Shown one piece after another: positions 5,583-11,992 of a stretch of DNA of 11,992 bases (position 1 is the first letter of the stretch; the number at the start of each line of letters is the position of its first letter). The stretch lies in the NCBI GenBank assembly GCA_041481485.1, contig JBGPBY010000196.1, positions 1 to 11,992 of the forward strand, read 5' to 3'. Both the position numbers and the translations under genes were made by a program. The stretch comes from JBGPBY01 sp041481485. GTDB lineage: Bacteria; Acidobacteriota; Terriglobia; 20CM-2-55-15. Below the pieces are notes generated by a model. It was not told the DNA's origin and did not search any database. It saw only the letters and a list, made by a program, of their open reading frames with translations.

Positions 5583-5937
5583 CCACTGCGGAGAGGCGCT
5601 TCAGGAGGGCATCGAGCTTGTTGAAATCGATCGGTTTCAGAAGATAGTCCTCGACGCCTTCTTTGGCGGCCTGCACCGCAAGCCGCATATCGCCGACTGC
5701 GGAAATCACGACAATCGGAAGTTTCGGATTGCGTTCGCGGATGCCGGGGATCAGCTGAAGGCCGTTGACGCGGGGCATCATCAGGTCCAGAAAAACGAGA
5801 TCGACGTTCTGGGTTTCGATCAACTCCATGACTTCTCGCGGATCCAGCGTAGTGATCGCGGAATGGCCGCTGTTTTGCAGCCATCGGCTCAGGACCAGCA
5901 GTATGTCGGGTTCATCATCGACAATGAGTATTCGCAT
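5578..5937 (-). CDS. Single-domain response regulator (CheY-like receiver)
   Basis: The 119-residue product is a complete receiver domain and nothing else. It has acidic pocket D7, D8 and E9 in VDDEPD, phosphoacceptor D51 in VFLDLMMP, switch residue S79 in VVISA and K101 in LLKPID. There is no DNA-binding or enzymatic output domain, so it must signal by protein contact or shuttle phosphate in a relay. The ATG at 5937 has AGAGGG 7 bases upstream. It lies 33 bases downstream of the hybrid histidine kinase gene on the same strand, so the two form an operon and are probably partners. The stop codon lies 33 bases before the tRNA gene. The output target is not visible in the window. Confidence 0.93.
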   Translation of the reverse strand: MRILIVDDEPDILLVLSRWLQNSGHSAITTLDPREVMELIETQNVDLVFLDLMMPRVNGLQLIPGIRERNPKLPIVVISAVGDMRLAVQAAKEGVEDYLLKPIDFNKLDALLKRLSAVA

Positions 5938-5970
5938 CCGTATACCCTCTCAAACTGTCGGACTCTGGAA

Positions 5971-8271
5971 TTATTTGCCAAGCACTTCCCGTATCTTGGA
6001 GGTGAGCACCTCCGTCATGACGGGCTTCTGAATAAAGTGATCCGTTTCCGGGTTCAATCCCGTATTCGCAAAACGTTCCGGACTGTGACCCGACATATAT
6101 ATTATTTTCATTCCCGGCCGAATCGACATCATTTCTCGGACCATCTCGGGCCCGCTCATGTTCGGCATCAAAACGTCGGTGAGCAGCAAATCCAGTTTGA
6201 GATCGCTTCTCGAGCAGAGTTCGATGGCCTGCCTCTGGTCTTCCGCTTCCACGACGGTGTAACCATATAGACGCAACATATCGCGAATCAGCTTCCGCAC
6301 ACCCTTCTCGTCTTCCACAAGCAGGATCGTTTCCGTTCCGCGCTGCACCACCGGCGCGGCAAGCGGCTCCAGTAAGTCACTCGGCGCAGCCGTGGCCTTT
6401 GGAAACATGATCGTGAACGTCGTGCCTCTTCCCAGCTCACTGTCCACCGAAATCGTACCTTCGCTTTGCCGGACGATGGAATGCACGGTGGACAATCCCA
6501 GTCCGGTGCCATGATCCCTGGTCGAAAAAAACGGCTCGAAAATCCGGGCCAGTGTTTCGGGACTCATTCCGGTTCCTTCATCCTTGACGGTAAGACGGAG
6601 TTGCTCACCTGACGATTCCACGTTGGTTGCATTGATCTCCACAATGCCACCGCCCGGCATCGAATCGCGCGCGTTCAACACCAGATTGATGACGATCTGC
6701 TCGAGCTGCCCCGGATCAATGCGAATCGGATACAAATCCTGACGAATCGCAGTGACAAGGTCGATGTCTTCGCCAATGGTGCGCCGAAGCATATTGATGA
6801 TTTCCGCAAGCTCATTCTTCGGACTGATGATCCGCGGCCGGTATACCTGCCCGCTGCTGAATCCCAATAGATGACGAATCAATCCGCCTGCCCGTTGCGC
6901 AGCCCTTTGAATTCCCCGGACGTCGTCATAAACGGAGTCCCCCGGACTACGTGATGCCAGAATGAGCGCGCAATAACCCGTGATGATCGTCAATACGTTT
7001 CCAAAATCATGGGCGATGCCGCCCGCCATTCGGCCAATGGCATCCATCTTCTGGGACGTCCCCAGCTGCTTCTCCAGCTTCTTCCGCTCGGTAATGTCGC
7101 GCGACACTCCCTGAAATGCGACGGGCCGGCCATTTTCGCGAATCAACCGCTGGCTTGTTTCCATCGACACACGCTGGCCGTTCCGAACCGCAAATTCCAC
7201 TTCCGCGACGGCGGTATCCCGCTCGCCGGAAAGAAGCTGCTTTCGCATCAGCTTTACCATTTCCGAATCCTCGGCCCTCACAATTTCGTCCAATCGCATC
7301 GTCAACAACTCGGAGCGGGGTAAACCTGTAATGGTCTCGCCTGCCCGGTTTACGGAAAGGAAACGGCCTTCGAGGCTGGTAGTAAAAATGAATTCGGCGG
7401 CGTTCTCAAACAGCTGGCGGTAGGTTTCGACATGGCGGTTGATCTCTGACGACATCTCATTGAATGTCCTGCTGAGTGCCGACAATTCGTCATTCGAAAC
7501 AACAGGTATTCGATAGGAATAGTCGCCCTCGCGGACGTGCAGACTGGCGGTCCGAATTTCCTGTATCGGCTCGAAAACATACTTTCTGGTAAACCAAAGC
7601 CCCATGGCGAAGAGAAGAATCGACAACGCTCCAGTGAATATCAGCAGTTCCATCGTCGAACGCCGCTGCCGGACAATTTGAAGTCCGATCGCCGCAGATA
7701 CCTTTCGCGATTCCTGATTCAGTTTTTCCGATTCAGAATTGATCCGGCTATATACCGCCGCCACGGCTGGCGCATCACGTGGGGATTCGGCAATCGTTTG
7801 AAAATCCGGCCGCGCGGCTTCCCAAACACGAAGAAATTCACGGGATGATTCGCGGACATCCGCGGGAGGAGACGGCAGTTGTTCTGCAAGAATCCAGGAC
7901 ATCTGCAGCCAACCGGCGGATGGCGAAACCGATGGATCTGCTGCGATCTCATAGACCTTATTCACCAGAGATGGGGAAGAGATTCCACGTCCGGCAAGCG
8001 TTTCCGTGCCTCCCTCTGAAATCGCCAGGGAGAGCCGCGATATTGTGTCAATCAGTTCCTGAACATGAGGACGAACGGATTCGTCGCCACTGCGGATATT
8101 GAGTACGTTGACCGCAAGTTCCTGTAGCAGGGATTCACGAGTATTGGAAGCGATGAAAAGTATTCCAGCGACGGAAGTGCGCGCAAAAAAAATGGCAAAG
8201 GCGGCGGAGCCCACCAGAGACCCAACGGTGAGTAACAGCAGGATTGCTCCCACCTTTTTGGTGAGCGTCAT
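5971..8271 (-). CDS. Membrane hybrid sensor histidine kinase (HAMP-PAS-HisKA-HATPase-REC)
   Basis: The 766-residue kinase has a first membrane helix at about 8-29, a predicted periplasmic sensor region (30-206) and a second helix at about 207-227. HAMP (228-280) and PAS (281-395, ending in the usual VSRDITERK) follow. The HisKA domain has phosphoacceptor H421 in IAHDFGNVLT. The HATPase domain has N529/N533 in the N box, DEGTGMS (564-570) and GTGLGLS (588-594). The C-terminal receiver (648-766) has acidic pocket E653-D654-E655, D699 in LLTDVLMP, S727 and K749. In the H box, glycine stands where most relatives have the first Asn of HDFNNLL. The ligand is unknown; the periplasmic part looks helical, like four-helix sensor bundles. 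It probably autophosphorylates, passes phosphate to its own receiver and signals through the co-encoded CheY-like protein. No HPt domain is encoded here. The ATG at 8271 is preceded by GGTGA. Confidence 0.95.
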   Translation of the reverse strand: MTLTKKVGAILLLLTVGSLVGSAAFAIFFARTSVAGILFIASNTRESLLQELAVNVLNIRSGDESVRPHVQELIDTISRLSLAISEGGTETLAGRGISSPSLVNKVYEIAADPSVSPSAGWLQMSWILAEQLPSPPADVRESSREFLRVWEAARPDFQTIAESPRDAPAVAAVYSRINSESEKLNQESRKVSAAIGLQIVRQRRSTMELLIFTGALSILLFAMGLWFTRKYVFEPIQEIRTASLHVREGDYSYRIPVVSNDELSALSRTFNEMSSEINRHVETYRQLFENAAEFIFTTSLEGRFLSVNRAGETITGLPRSELLTMRLDEIVRAEDSEMVKLMRKQLLSGERDTAVAEVEFAVRNGQRVSMETSQRLIRENGRPVAFQGVSRDITERKKLEKQLGTSQKMDAIGRMAGGIAHDFGNVLTIITGYCALILASRSPGDSVYDDVRGIQRAAQRAGGLIRHLLGFSSGQVYRPRIISPKNELAEIINMLRRTIGEDIDLVTAIRQDLYPIRIDPGQLEQIVINLVLNARDSMPGGGIVEINATNVESSGEQLRLTVKDEGTGMSPETLARIFEPFFSTRDHGTGLGLSTVHSIVRQSEGTISVDSELGRGTTFTIMFPKATAAPSDLLEPLAAPVVQRGTETILLVEDEKGVRKLIRDMLRLYGYTVVEAEDQRQAIELCSRSDLKLDLLLTDVLMPNMSGPEMVREMMSIRPGMKIIYMSGHSPERFANTGLNPETDHFIQKPVMTEVLTSKIREVLGK

Positions 8272-8341
8272 TCCGATAATTCACCGAGCGGGTTCATTTC
8301 CAGTTCTCGCTGCGAACCAAGACCTTCGGGAGCGACTTGAG

Positions 8342-8368
8342 TGTATATGCCAGCTGTATTCATGGCAA
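8342..8368 (-). promoter_or_regulatory. Candidate promoter of the kinase/regulator operon
   Basis: On the minus strand TTGCCA (complement of 8363-8368) and TATACA (complement of 8342-8347) are separated by 15 bases, slightly short for sigma-70. They lie about 70-97 bases upstream of the kinase start. The rest of the gap 8272-8475 shows no further gene, only the hairpin at 8421-8450. Confidence 0.3.
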
Positions 8369-8420
8369 TCGCTGAAAAACACGCTCAATCACGTCCCTGG
8401 AATGCTGGGCTTCATGCACA

Positions 8421-8450
8421 AAGGGGGACAGCACCATTGCTGTCCCCCTT
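8421..8450. terminator. Perfect 13-bp hairpin after nrdJ, terminator or REP-like repeat
   Basis: AAGGGGGACAGCA (8421-8433) and TGCTGTCCCCCTT (8438-8450) pair perfectly around a 4-base loop. It starts 26 bases past the nrdJ stop, a fitting place for a terminator. However, the T-tract after the stem on the minus strand is only TTTGTG including the last stem bases. The GGGGACAG core is the kind of palindrome often found as a dispersed intergenic repeat, so it may be a mobile REP-like unit that also blocks transcription or protects the mRNA 3' end. Confidence 0.65.
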
Positions 8451-8475
8451 CTGCGTCCTGCAGGCCGGATACTGT

Positions 8476-11262
8476 TTACGAACAGCCGCTCGTCGAGCCG
8501 CAATTCAGACACTTATAGCAGGCGCCGTTTCGAACCATCAACGATCCGCACTCGAAACAAACGGGTGCATCACGATCCTGGATATCGACCAGTGCGCCTT
8601 TAATCATTGGCTGAGATCCTGAAGCTGCTGGCGGCGGTACTCGACTCCCGGCCACCTCCGCGGCCGGCTGGAGGGGCGTTTGGACGGTCAACCTCGTCAA
8701 CGGCGGTTCGTCCACCTGAACGCCCAGGGCCCTTGCTTCCTCGACCGGCAGGAACTTCGACGCCAGATACCGGAAGATATAATCCATCACGGATTTCGCG
8801 TACGGAACCTGTGGATTTGACGTGAATCCCGACGGTTCAAACCGCGTATGCGAAAACTTGTCGACAAGAATCTTGAGCGGTACGCCGTACTGCAGGGCCA
8901 TCGAACACGTCGTCGCGAATGAATCCATGACGCCGGACAACGTCGACCCTTCCTTGGCCATGACGATGAAAATCTCACCGGGCGCGCCGTCCTCGTACAT
9001 ACCGATCGTCAAATACCCTTCATGACCGGCAACACCGAATTTGTGAGTAATCGAATGACGCTCCACCGGAAGATGACGGCGCACCGGACGGCTTTCGACA
9101 ATCCCCTTCTCCTGCTTTGCATCGGGCTTCGCGTCCTTCGAACTCGTGCTCAGCGGCTGAGTGCGTTTCGAACCGTCGCGATAAATAGCGACTGCCTTCA
9201 ATCCCAGTTTCCACCCTTCGACGTACGCCTTTTCAATTTCCTCCGTCGTGACTTCCGACGGCAGATTCACCGTCTTCGAAATCGCTCCGGAAATAAAGGG
9301 CTGAACGGCACCCATCATTTTCAGATGTCCCATGTAGTGAATCGAACGCATACCATTCAATGGCTTGAAGGCGCAATCGAACACGGTCAGATGCTGATCC
9401 AGAAGGCCCGGCGCCCCTTCGATGGTTCCCCTGTCATTGATGTACTCCACAATGCCTTTGATCGTGGGGTCGTCGTATCCCAGATTTGTCAGAGCTGCGG
9501 GAACCGTATTGTTCACGATTTTGATCGTGCCGCCACCAACCAGTTTTTTGTATTTCACCAGTGCCAGATCCGGCTCAACGCCCGTGGTGTCGCAGTCCAT
9601 CATGAATCCGATCGTGCCCGTCGGGGCAAGAACGGAGGCCTGCGCATTGCGGTATCCATTCAATTCCCCAAGGTTGACGGCATCGTTCCAGGAATTCCAC
9701 GCCGCTTCATAAAGTTCGGACGAAACATTAGCGCGATTGATATTACGAACCGCGTCACGATGCATGCGGATGACTTCCAGAAACGGCTGCCGGTTCGAAT
9801 CAAAACCCACGCATGGACCAATCTCCCCGGCGATCTTCGCCGATTGAAGATACGCCTCCCCCGTCATAAGGGCCGTAATAGCCGCCGCACAATCCCGGCC
9901 GTTTTCGCTGTCGTACGCCATGCCCTGAGACATCAACAGCGCCCCGAGATTGGCATAGCCAAGCCCCAGCGGACGGTAATCGAATGAATTCCGTTCAATC
10001 TTCTTCGTTGGATAGCTGGCAAACCCGACAATGATTTCCTGGGCCGTGATGGTGATATCCACCGCCTGGCGGAACGATTCCACATCGAATTTCCCACCCT
10101 TGGCGAATTTCATCAGATTCAACGACGCCAGATTGCATGCCGAATCATCCAGGAACATGTATTCCGAACACGGATTCGAGGCGTTGATCGGCGCGGTGTT
10201 CTTCGAAGTGTGCCAGCGGTTGATCGTCGTGTCGTACTGCATGCCGGGATCGCCGCAGATGTAAGCCGAATCGGCAATCATGCGCATCATGTCGCGCGCC
10301 TTGTACGTGTCGACGACTTCGCCGTTGGTCAACGCATGGGTTTTCCATTCGCCGTCGTTCAGTACGGCCTGCATGAATTCATCGGTCACGCGAACGCTGT
10401 GATTTGCATTCTGGAAAAAAATGGAAGAGTACGCTTCCCCATCGACACCGCCGCCATATCCGTTGTCCAGCAGTACCCACGCCTTTTTCTCCTCGTTGGC
10501 CTTGCTGTTGATGAAATCGACAATGTCCGGATGCCCGATGTTGAGGATGACCATCTTCGCAGCGCGACGCGTCTTGCCGCCAGACTTGATGACGCCGGCA
10601 AACGCATCGAACCCCTTCATGAAGGACACCGGGCCCGACGCAGTTCCGCCGCCCGAAAGCGTTTCCCGGGATGATCGTATTGCTGAGAGATTGCTGCCTG
10701 TTCCCGAACCCCACTTGAACAGCATGCCTTCGGTCTTGGCCAGATCCAGAATCGAACCCATGGTGTCTTCCACCGAATTGATGAAGCACGCCGAACACTG
10801 TGGCTTCTCTTCGACGCCGCAGTTGAACCAGACCGGAGAATTGAATGCCATCATCTGGTTCAGGAGCAGGTAGGCAAGCTCGTCATGAAAAATCTGTGCA
10901 TCCTGAACGGTGGCGAAGTATCCGCCCCGCAGGCCCCAGTTCTTGATTGTGGTCGCCACACGTCCGATCAGCTGCCGAACGCTGCCTTCCCGTTCCGCCG
11001 TGCCTTTCTTGCCGTGAAAATATTTCGAAGCCACGATATTGGTCGCTGTCATCGACCAGCTCTTCGGGACTTCGACATTTTTCTGTTCAAAGATCACTTC
11101 GCCCGATTCGCTGGTGATTGCCGCCGTCCGGAATTCCCATTCCACGGCGTCGTAGGGTGAAACACGGTCCGATGTGTAGTACCTGCGAAATTCAAGACCT
11201 TTTCCGGCTCTCGCCATATGCCCGTTTCCGCTCGATGCGCGCTCCAGAATTTCCTCTTTCAT
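8476..11262 (-). CDS. nrdJ: Vitamin B12-dependent ribonucleoside-diphosphate reductase, class II
   Basis: The 928-residue enzyme reduces ribonucleotides to deoxyribonucleotides using adenosylcobalamin, so it needs no oxygen and no small subunit. Active-site residues can be placed by analogy with characterised class II enzymes. The radical cysteine C365 sits in NPCSE with N363 and E367, and the redox pair is C159 (CSACF) and C376 (DSACNLAS, 11 residues after C365). PTGTIG (547-552) is the phosphate-binding loop. A TSCPD-type domain covers about 740-820. The tail carries six cysteines (902, 905, 915, 918, 921, 927) that would bind zinc or relay electrons from thioredoxin. No N-terminal ATP-cone is seen. 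The ATG at 11262 is chosen because AAGGAG lies 6 bases upstream; the in-frame GTG at 11277 overlaps that site. Tandem NrdR boxes upstream suggest repression when dATP is plentiful. Confidence 0.97.
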   Translation of the reverse strand: MKEEILERASSGNGHMARAGKGLEFRRYYTSDRVSPYDAVEWEFRTAAITSESGEVIFEQKNVEVPKSWSMTATNIVASKYFHGKKGTAEREGSVRQLIGRVATTIKNWGLRGGYFATVQDAQIFHDELAYLLLNQMMAFNSPVWFNCGVEEKPQCSACFINSVEDTMGSILDLAKTEGMLFKWGSGTGSNLSAIRSSRETLSGGGTASGPVSFMKGFDAFAGVIKSGGKTRRAAKMVILNIGHPDIVDFINSKANEEKKAWVLLDNGYGGGVDGEAYSSIFFQNANHSVRVTDEFMQAVLNDGEWKTHALTNGEVVDTYKARDMMRMIADSAYICGDPGMQYDTTINRWHTSKNTAPINASNPCSEYMFLDDSACNLASLNLMKFAKGGKFDVESFRQAVDITITAQEIIVGFASYPTKKIERNSFDYRPLGLGYANLGALLMSQGMAYDSENGRDCAAAITALMTGEAYLQSAKIAGEIGPCVGFDSNRQPFLEVIRMHRDAVRNINRANVSSELYEAAWNSWNDAVNLGELNGYRNAQASVLAPTGTIGFMMDCDTTGVEPDLALVKYKKLVGGGTIKIVNNTVPAALTNLGYDDPTIKGIVEYINDRGTIEGAPGLLDQHLTVFDCAFKPLNGMRSIHYMGHLKMMGAVQPFISGAISKTVNLPSEVTTEEIEKAYVEGWKLGLKAVAIYRDGSKRTQPLSTSSKDAKPDAKQEKGIVESRPVRRHLPVERHSITHKFGVAGHEGYLTIGMYEDGAPGEIFIVMAKEGSTLSGVMDSFATTCSMALQYGVPLKILVDKFSHTRFEPSGFTSNPQVPYAKSVMDYIFRYLASKFLPVEEARALGVQVDEPPLTRLTVQTPLQPAAEVAGSRVPPPAASGSQPMIKGALVDIQDRDAPVCFECGSLMVRNGACYKCLNCGSTSGCS

Positions 11263-11291
11263 GACATTCTCCTTCACATGTTGCGAGCCGA

Positions 11292-11321
11292 TTAATAAAT
11301 GATGGACGCCAGACTTGTCAA
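11292..11321 (-). promoter_or_regulatory. nrdJ promoter, TTGACA-17-TTATTA
   Basis: On the minus strand a perfect -35 TTGACA (complement of 11316-11321) is followed by 17 bases and TTATTA (complement of 11293-11298; TATTAA at 18). Transcription would start about 20-25 bases before the ATG. The -35 overlaps the nearer NrdR box. A TATAAT (complement of 11343-11348) between the two boxes lacks a good -35 and is a weaker candidate. Confidence 0.65.
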
Positions 11322-11334
11322 CAATATATTGCGT
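11319..11334. promoter_or_regulatory. NrdR box, promoter-proximal
   Basis: The 16-mer has the core CAATATATTG (11322-11331), a perfect palindrome, flanked by CAA and CGT. It closely matches the known NrdR consensus acaCwATATaTwGtgt. It overlaps the -35 TTGACA, so a bound NrdR would block RNA polymerase. Confidence 0.8.
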
Positions 11335-11349
11335 ACCCTTCCATTATAA

Positions 11350-11365
11350 CCACAATATATCGATT
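11350..11365. promoter_or_regulatory. NrdR box, promoter-distal
   Basis: The core CAATATATCG (11353-11362) differs from the proximal box at one position. The two cores are exactly 31 bp apart, three helical turns, which is the known spacing for paired NrdR sites. NrdR itself is not encoded in the window. Confidence 0.8.
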
Positions 11366-11431
11366 TTTGGGAACCTCAGACAGGGAAGAGTGGGGTGAGA
11401 CTATGCCTCCGGAGAGACAGTTCAGGTCCAC

Positions 11432-11917
11432 CTAGTTCAAAAACCCTCGAATTCGGGCAATTCCCTGTTTTGCGGGAGTGTAATCGGGGCGTTCGACGAG
11501 AGCCTTCCGGAATTCCTGACGAGCCGTAAGCCAGTCGTGTTTCGATTCATACGCTCTGCCCAGATTCATGTGTGGAAAGCAGTAGCTCTCGTAACGGCTG
11601 GCCTGCAGCGCGCGATGGAACCATGGAATGGCCTCATCCACATTTCCCTGCTGCAGAAGATATGCGCCGATATCGTTGTATGGATTGCCAAACGTGGGGT
11701 CGACTTCAATCGCGCGATGACACTCTGCAATGGCATCGTCGAGACGGCCCATGAAACTGTAAGTCCAGCCTCGAAACGTATAGGCTTCCGCCGTCGGAAA
11801 ACTCTCGATCGACTTGGTGTAGAGGTCCACGGCAGCTTCCAGTTCACCCTTCATTTGCTTGCGATGAGCTTCTTCGAAGAAACGCGCTGCCAGTTCTTTG
11901 CGAACGTCGTCATTCAT
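11432..11917 (-). CDS. Small tetratricopeptide-repeat protein
   Basis: The 161-residue product consists of about four TPR units (roughly 10-42, 44-76, 78-106 and 113-147). The repeat signs are clear: A..Y.KSI at 30-37, A...RGW.Y...GRLDDAI..C.RAI at 45-70, P.NDIGAYL...GN.DEAI.WF.RAL at 79-104 and MNLGRAYE...DW..A...FRKAL at 117-140. Such helical pairs serve as protein-binding scaffolds; the partner is unknown. There is no signal peptide or membrane segment, so it is probably cytoplasmic. The ATG at 11917 is chosen because TPR sequence begins there. A TTG at 11980 would add 21 residues, but it falls within the loop of a hairpin repeat and the added sequence has no TPR character. No strong ribosome binding site is seen. 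It reads towards nrdJ on the same strand, but 169 bases and a separate promoter divide them. Confidence 0.85.
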   Translation of the reverse strand: MNDDVRKELAARFFEEAHRKQMKGELEAAVDLYTKSIESFPTAEAYTFRGWTYSFMGRLDDAIAECHRAIEVDPTFGNPYNDIGAYLLQQGNVDEAIPWFHRALQASRYESYCFPHMNLGRAYESKHDWLTARQEFRKALVERPDYTPAKQGIARIRGFLN

Positions 11918-11969
11918 AGGATTGGGTTGTCGCGGGTTTAGCGACTGTAGGGTCGGGCTATCAAGAAAT

Positions 11970-11990
11970 CCCTCTCCCAACGGGAGAGGG
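11970..11990. repeat. Perfect 9-bp hairpin, CCCTCTCCC-AAC-GGGAGAGGG
   Basis: CCCTCTCCC (11970-11978) and GGGAGAGGG (11982-11990) pair perfectly around AAC. Palindromes of this exact type, ending GAGAGGGTG, occur dispersed between genes in many bacterial genomes. It lies 53 bases upstream of the TPR start, and no T-run follows within the window. Confidence 0.75.
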
Positions 11991-11992
11991 TG

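Noticed and set aside
5470..6270. Plus-strand open frame of 266 codons
   Set aside because: It runs through the antisense of the tRNA and of the response regulator and kinase, all of which are certain features; no protein family is recognisable.
9022..9987. Long plus-strand open frame opposite nrdJ (321 codons)
   Set aside because: It is the complement of a highly conserved reductase domain, has no recognisable domain or ribosome binding site, and arises from the codon use of nrdJ.
11263..11277. GTG start five codons upstream for nrdJ
   Set aside because: The GTG and following codons contain the AAGGAG ribosome binding site used by the ATG at 11262.
11263..11431. Cobalamin riboswitch before the B12-dependent reductase
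   Set aside because: The 169-base gap is too short for a full riboswitch and shows no B12-box-like sequence; NrdR boxes explain its content better.
11918..11980. TTG start giving a 182-residue TPR protein
   Set aside because: The start lies in the loop of a palindromic repeat and the added residues show no TPR pattern.

Overview
The window has two parts: the integrase end of an integrated mobile element (about 1-5470) and a stretch of ordinary chromosome (about 5471-11992). The gene content and the Acidobacteriota-like feel of the class II ribonucleotide reductase and the hybrid kinase suggest a free-living Gram-negative-type bacterium with moderate GC. Acidobacteriota or a relative is my best guess, but no rRNA is present and this is low confidence.

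Mobile element (left). A tyrosine recombinase (4129-5388, +) ends 82 bases before the 3' end of a tRNA-Arg(ACG) gene (5471-5544, -), the usual layout of an element integrated into a tRNA. The integrase gene overlaps an upstream gene for a 345-residue protein with a C-terminal Cys3His zinc-finger-like motif (3129-4166, +). Divergent from these is a tightly coupled minus-strand operon. Its order is a small Cro/CI-type (XRE) regulator, an AlpA/excisionase-like helix-turn-helix protein, a basic coiled-coil-like 70-residue protein, a 98-residue CxxC protein and a 600-residue TOPRIM-like plus RecA-fold ATPase (likely replication primase-helicase). After a 173-base gap comes a partial zinc-ribbon protein that runs off the left edge. 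Every junction from the regulator to the ATPase is a 1-4 base stop/start overlap. The 173-base gap holds a strong palindrome and three tandem 10-bp repeats just past the ATPase gene, a candidate origin or operator. Integrase and replication operon diverging from one regulatory region recalls phage-inducible islands and other phage satellites, although no packaging or capsid gene is visible. The left end of the element lies outside the window.

Chromosome (right). Downstream of the tRNA come a single-domain CheY-like response regulator and a membrane hybrid histidine kinase (one minus-strand operon, kinase first). Next is nrdJ, a B12-dependent class II ribonucleotide reductase, and then a small tetratricopeptide-repeat protein. 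The nrdJ leader has two 16-bp sites matching the NrdR box, spaced exactly 31 bp centre to centre, so nucleotide-pool control by NrdR is likely. Perfect hairpins lie after nrdJ (8421-8450), after the tRNA (5431-5453) and upstream of the TPR gene (11970-11990).

No gene-free stretch exceeds 300 bases. The longest gaps are 8272-8475, 147-319 and 11263-11431, and each is described in the features.
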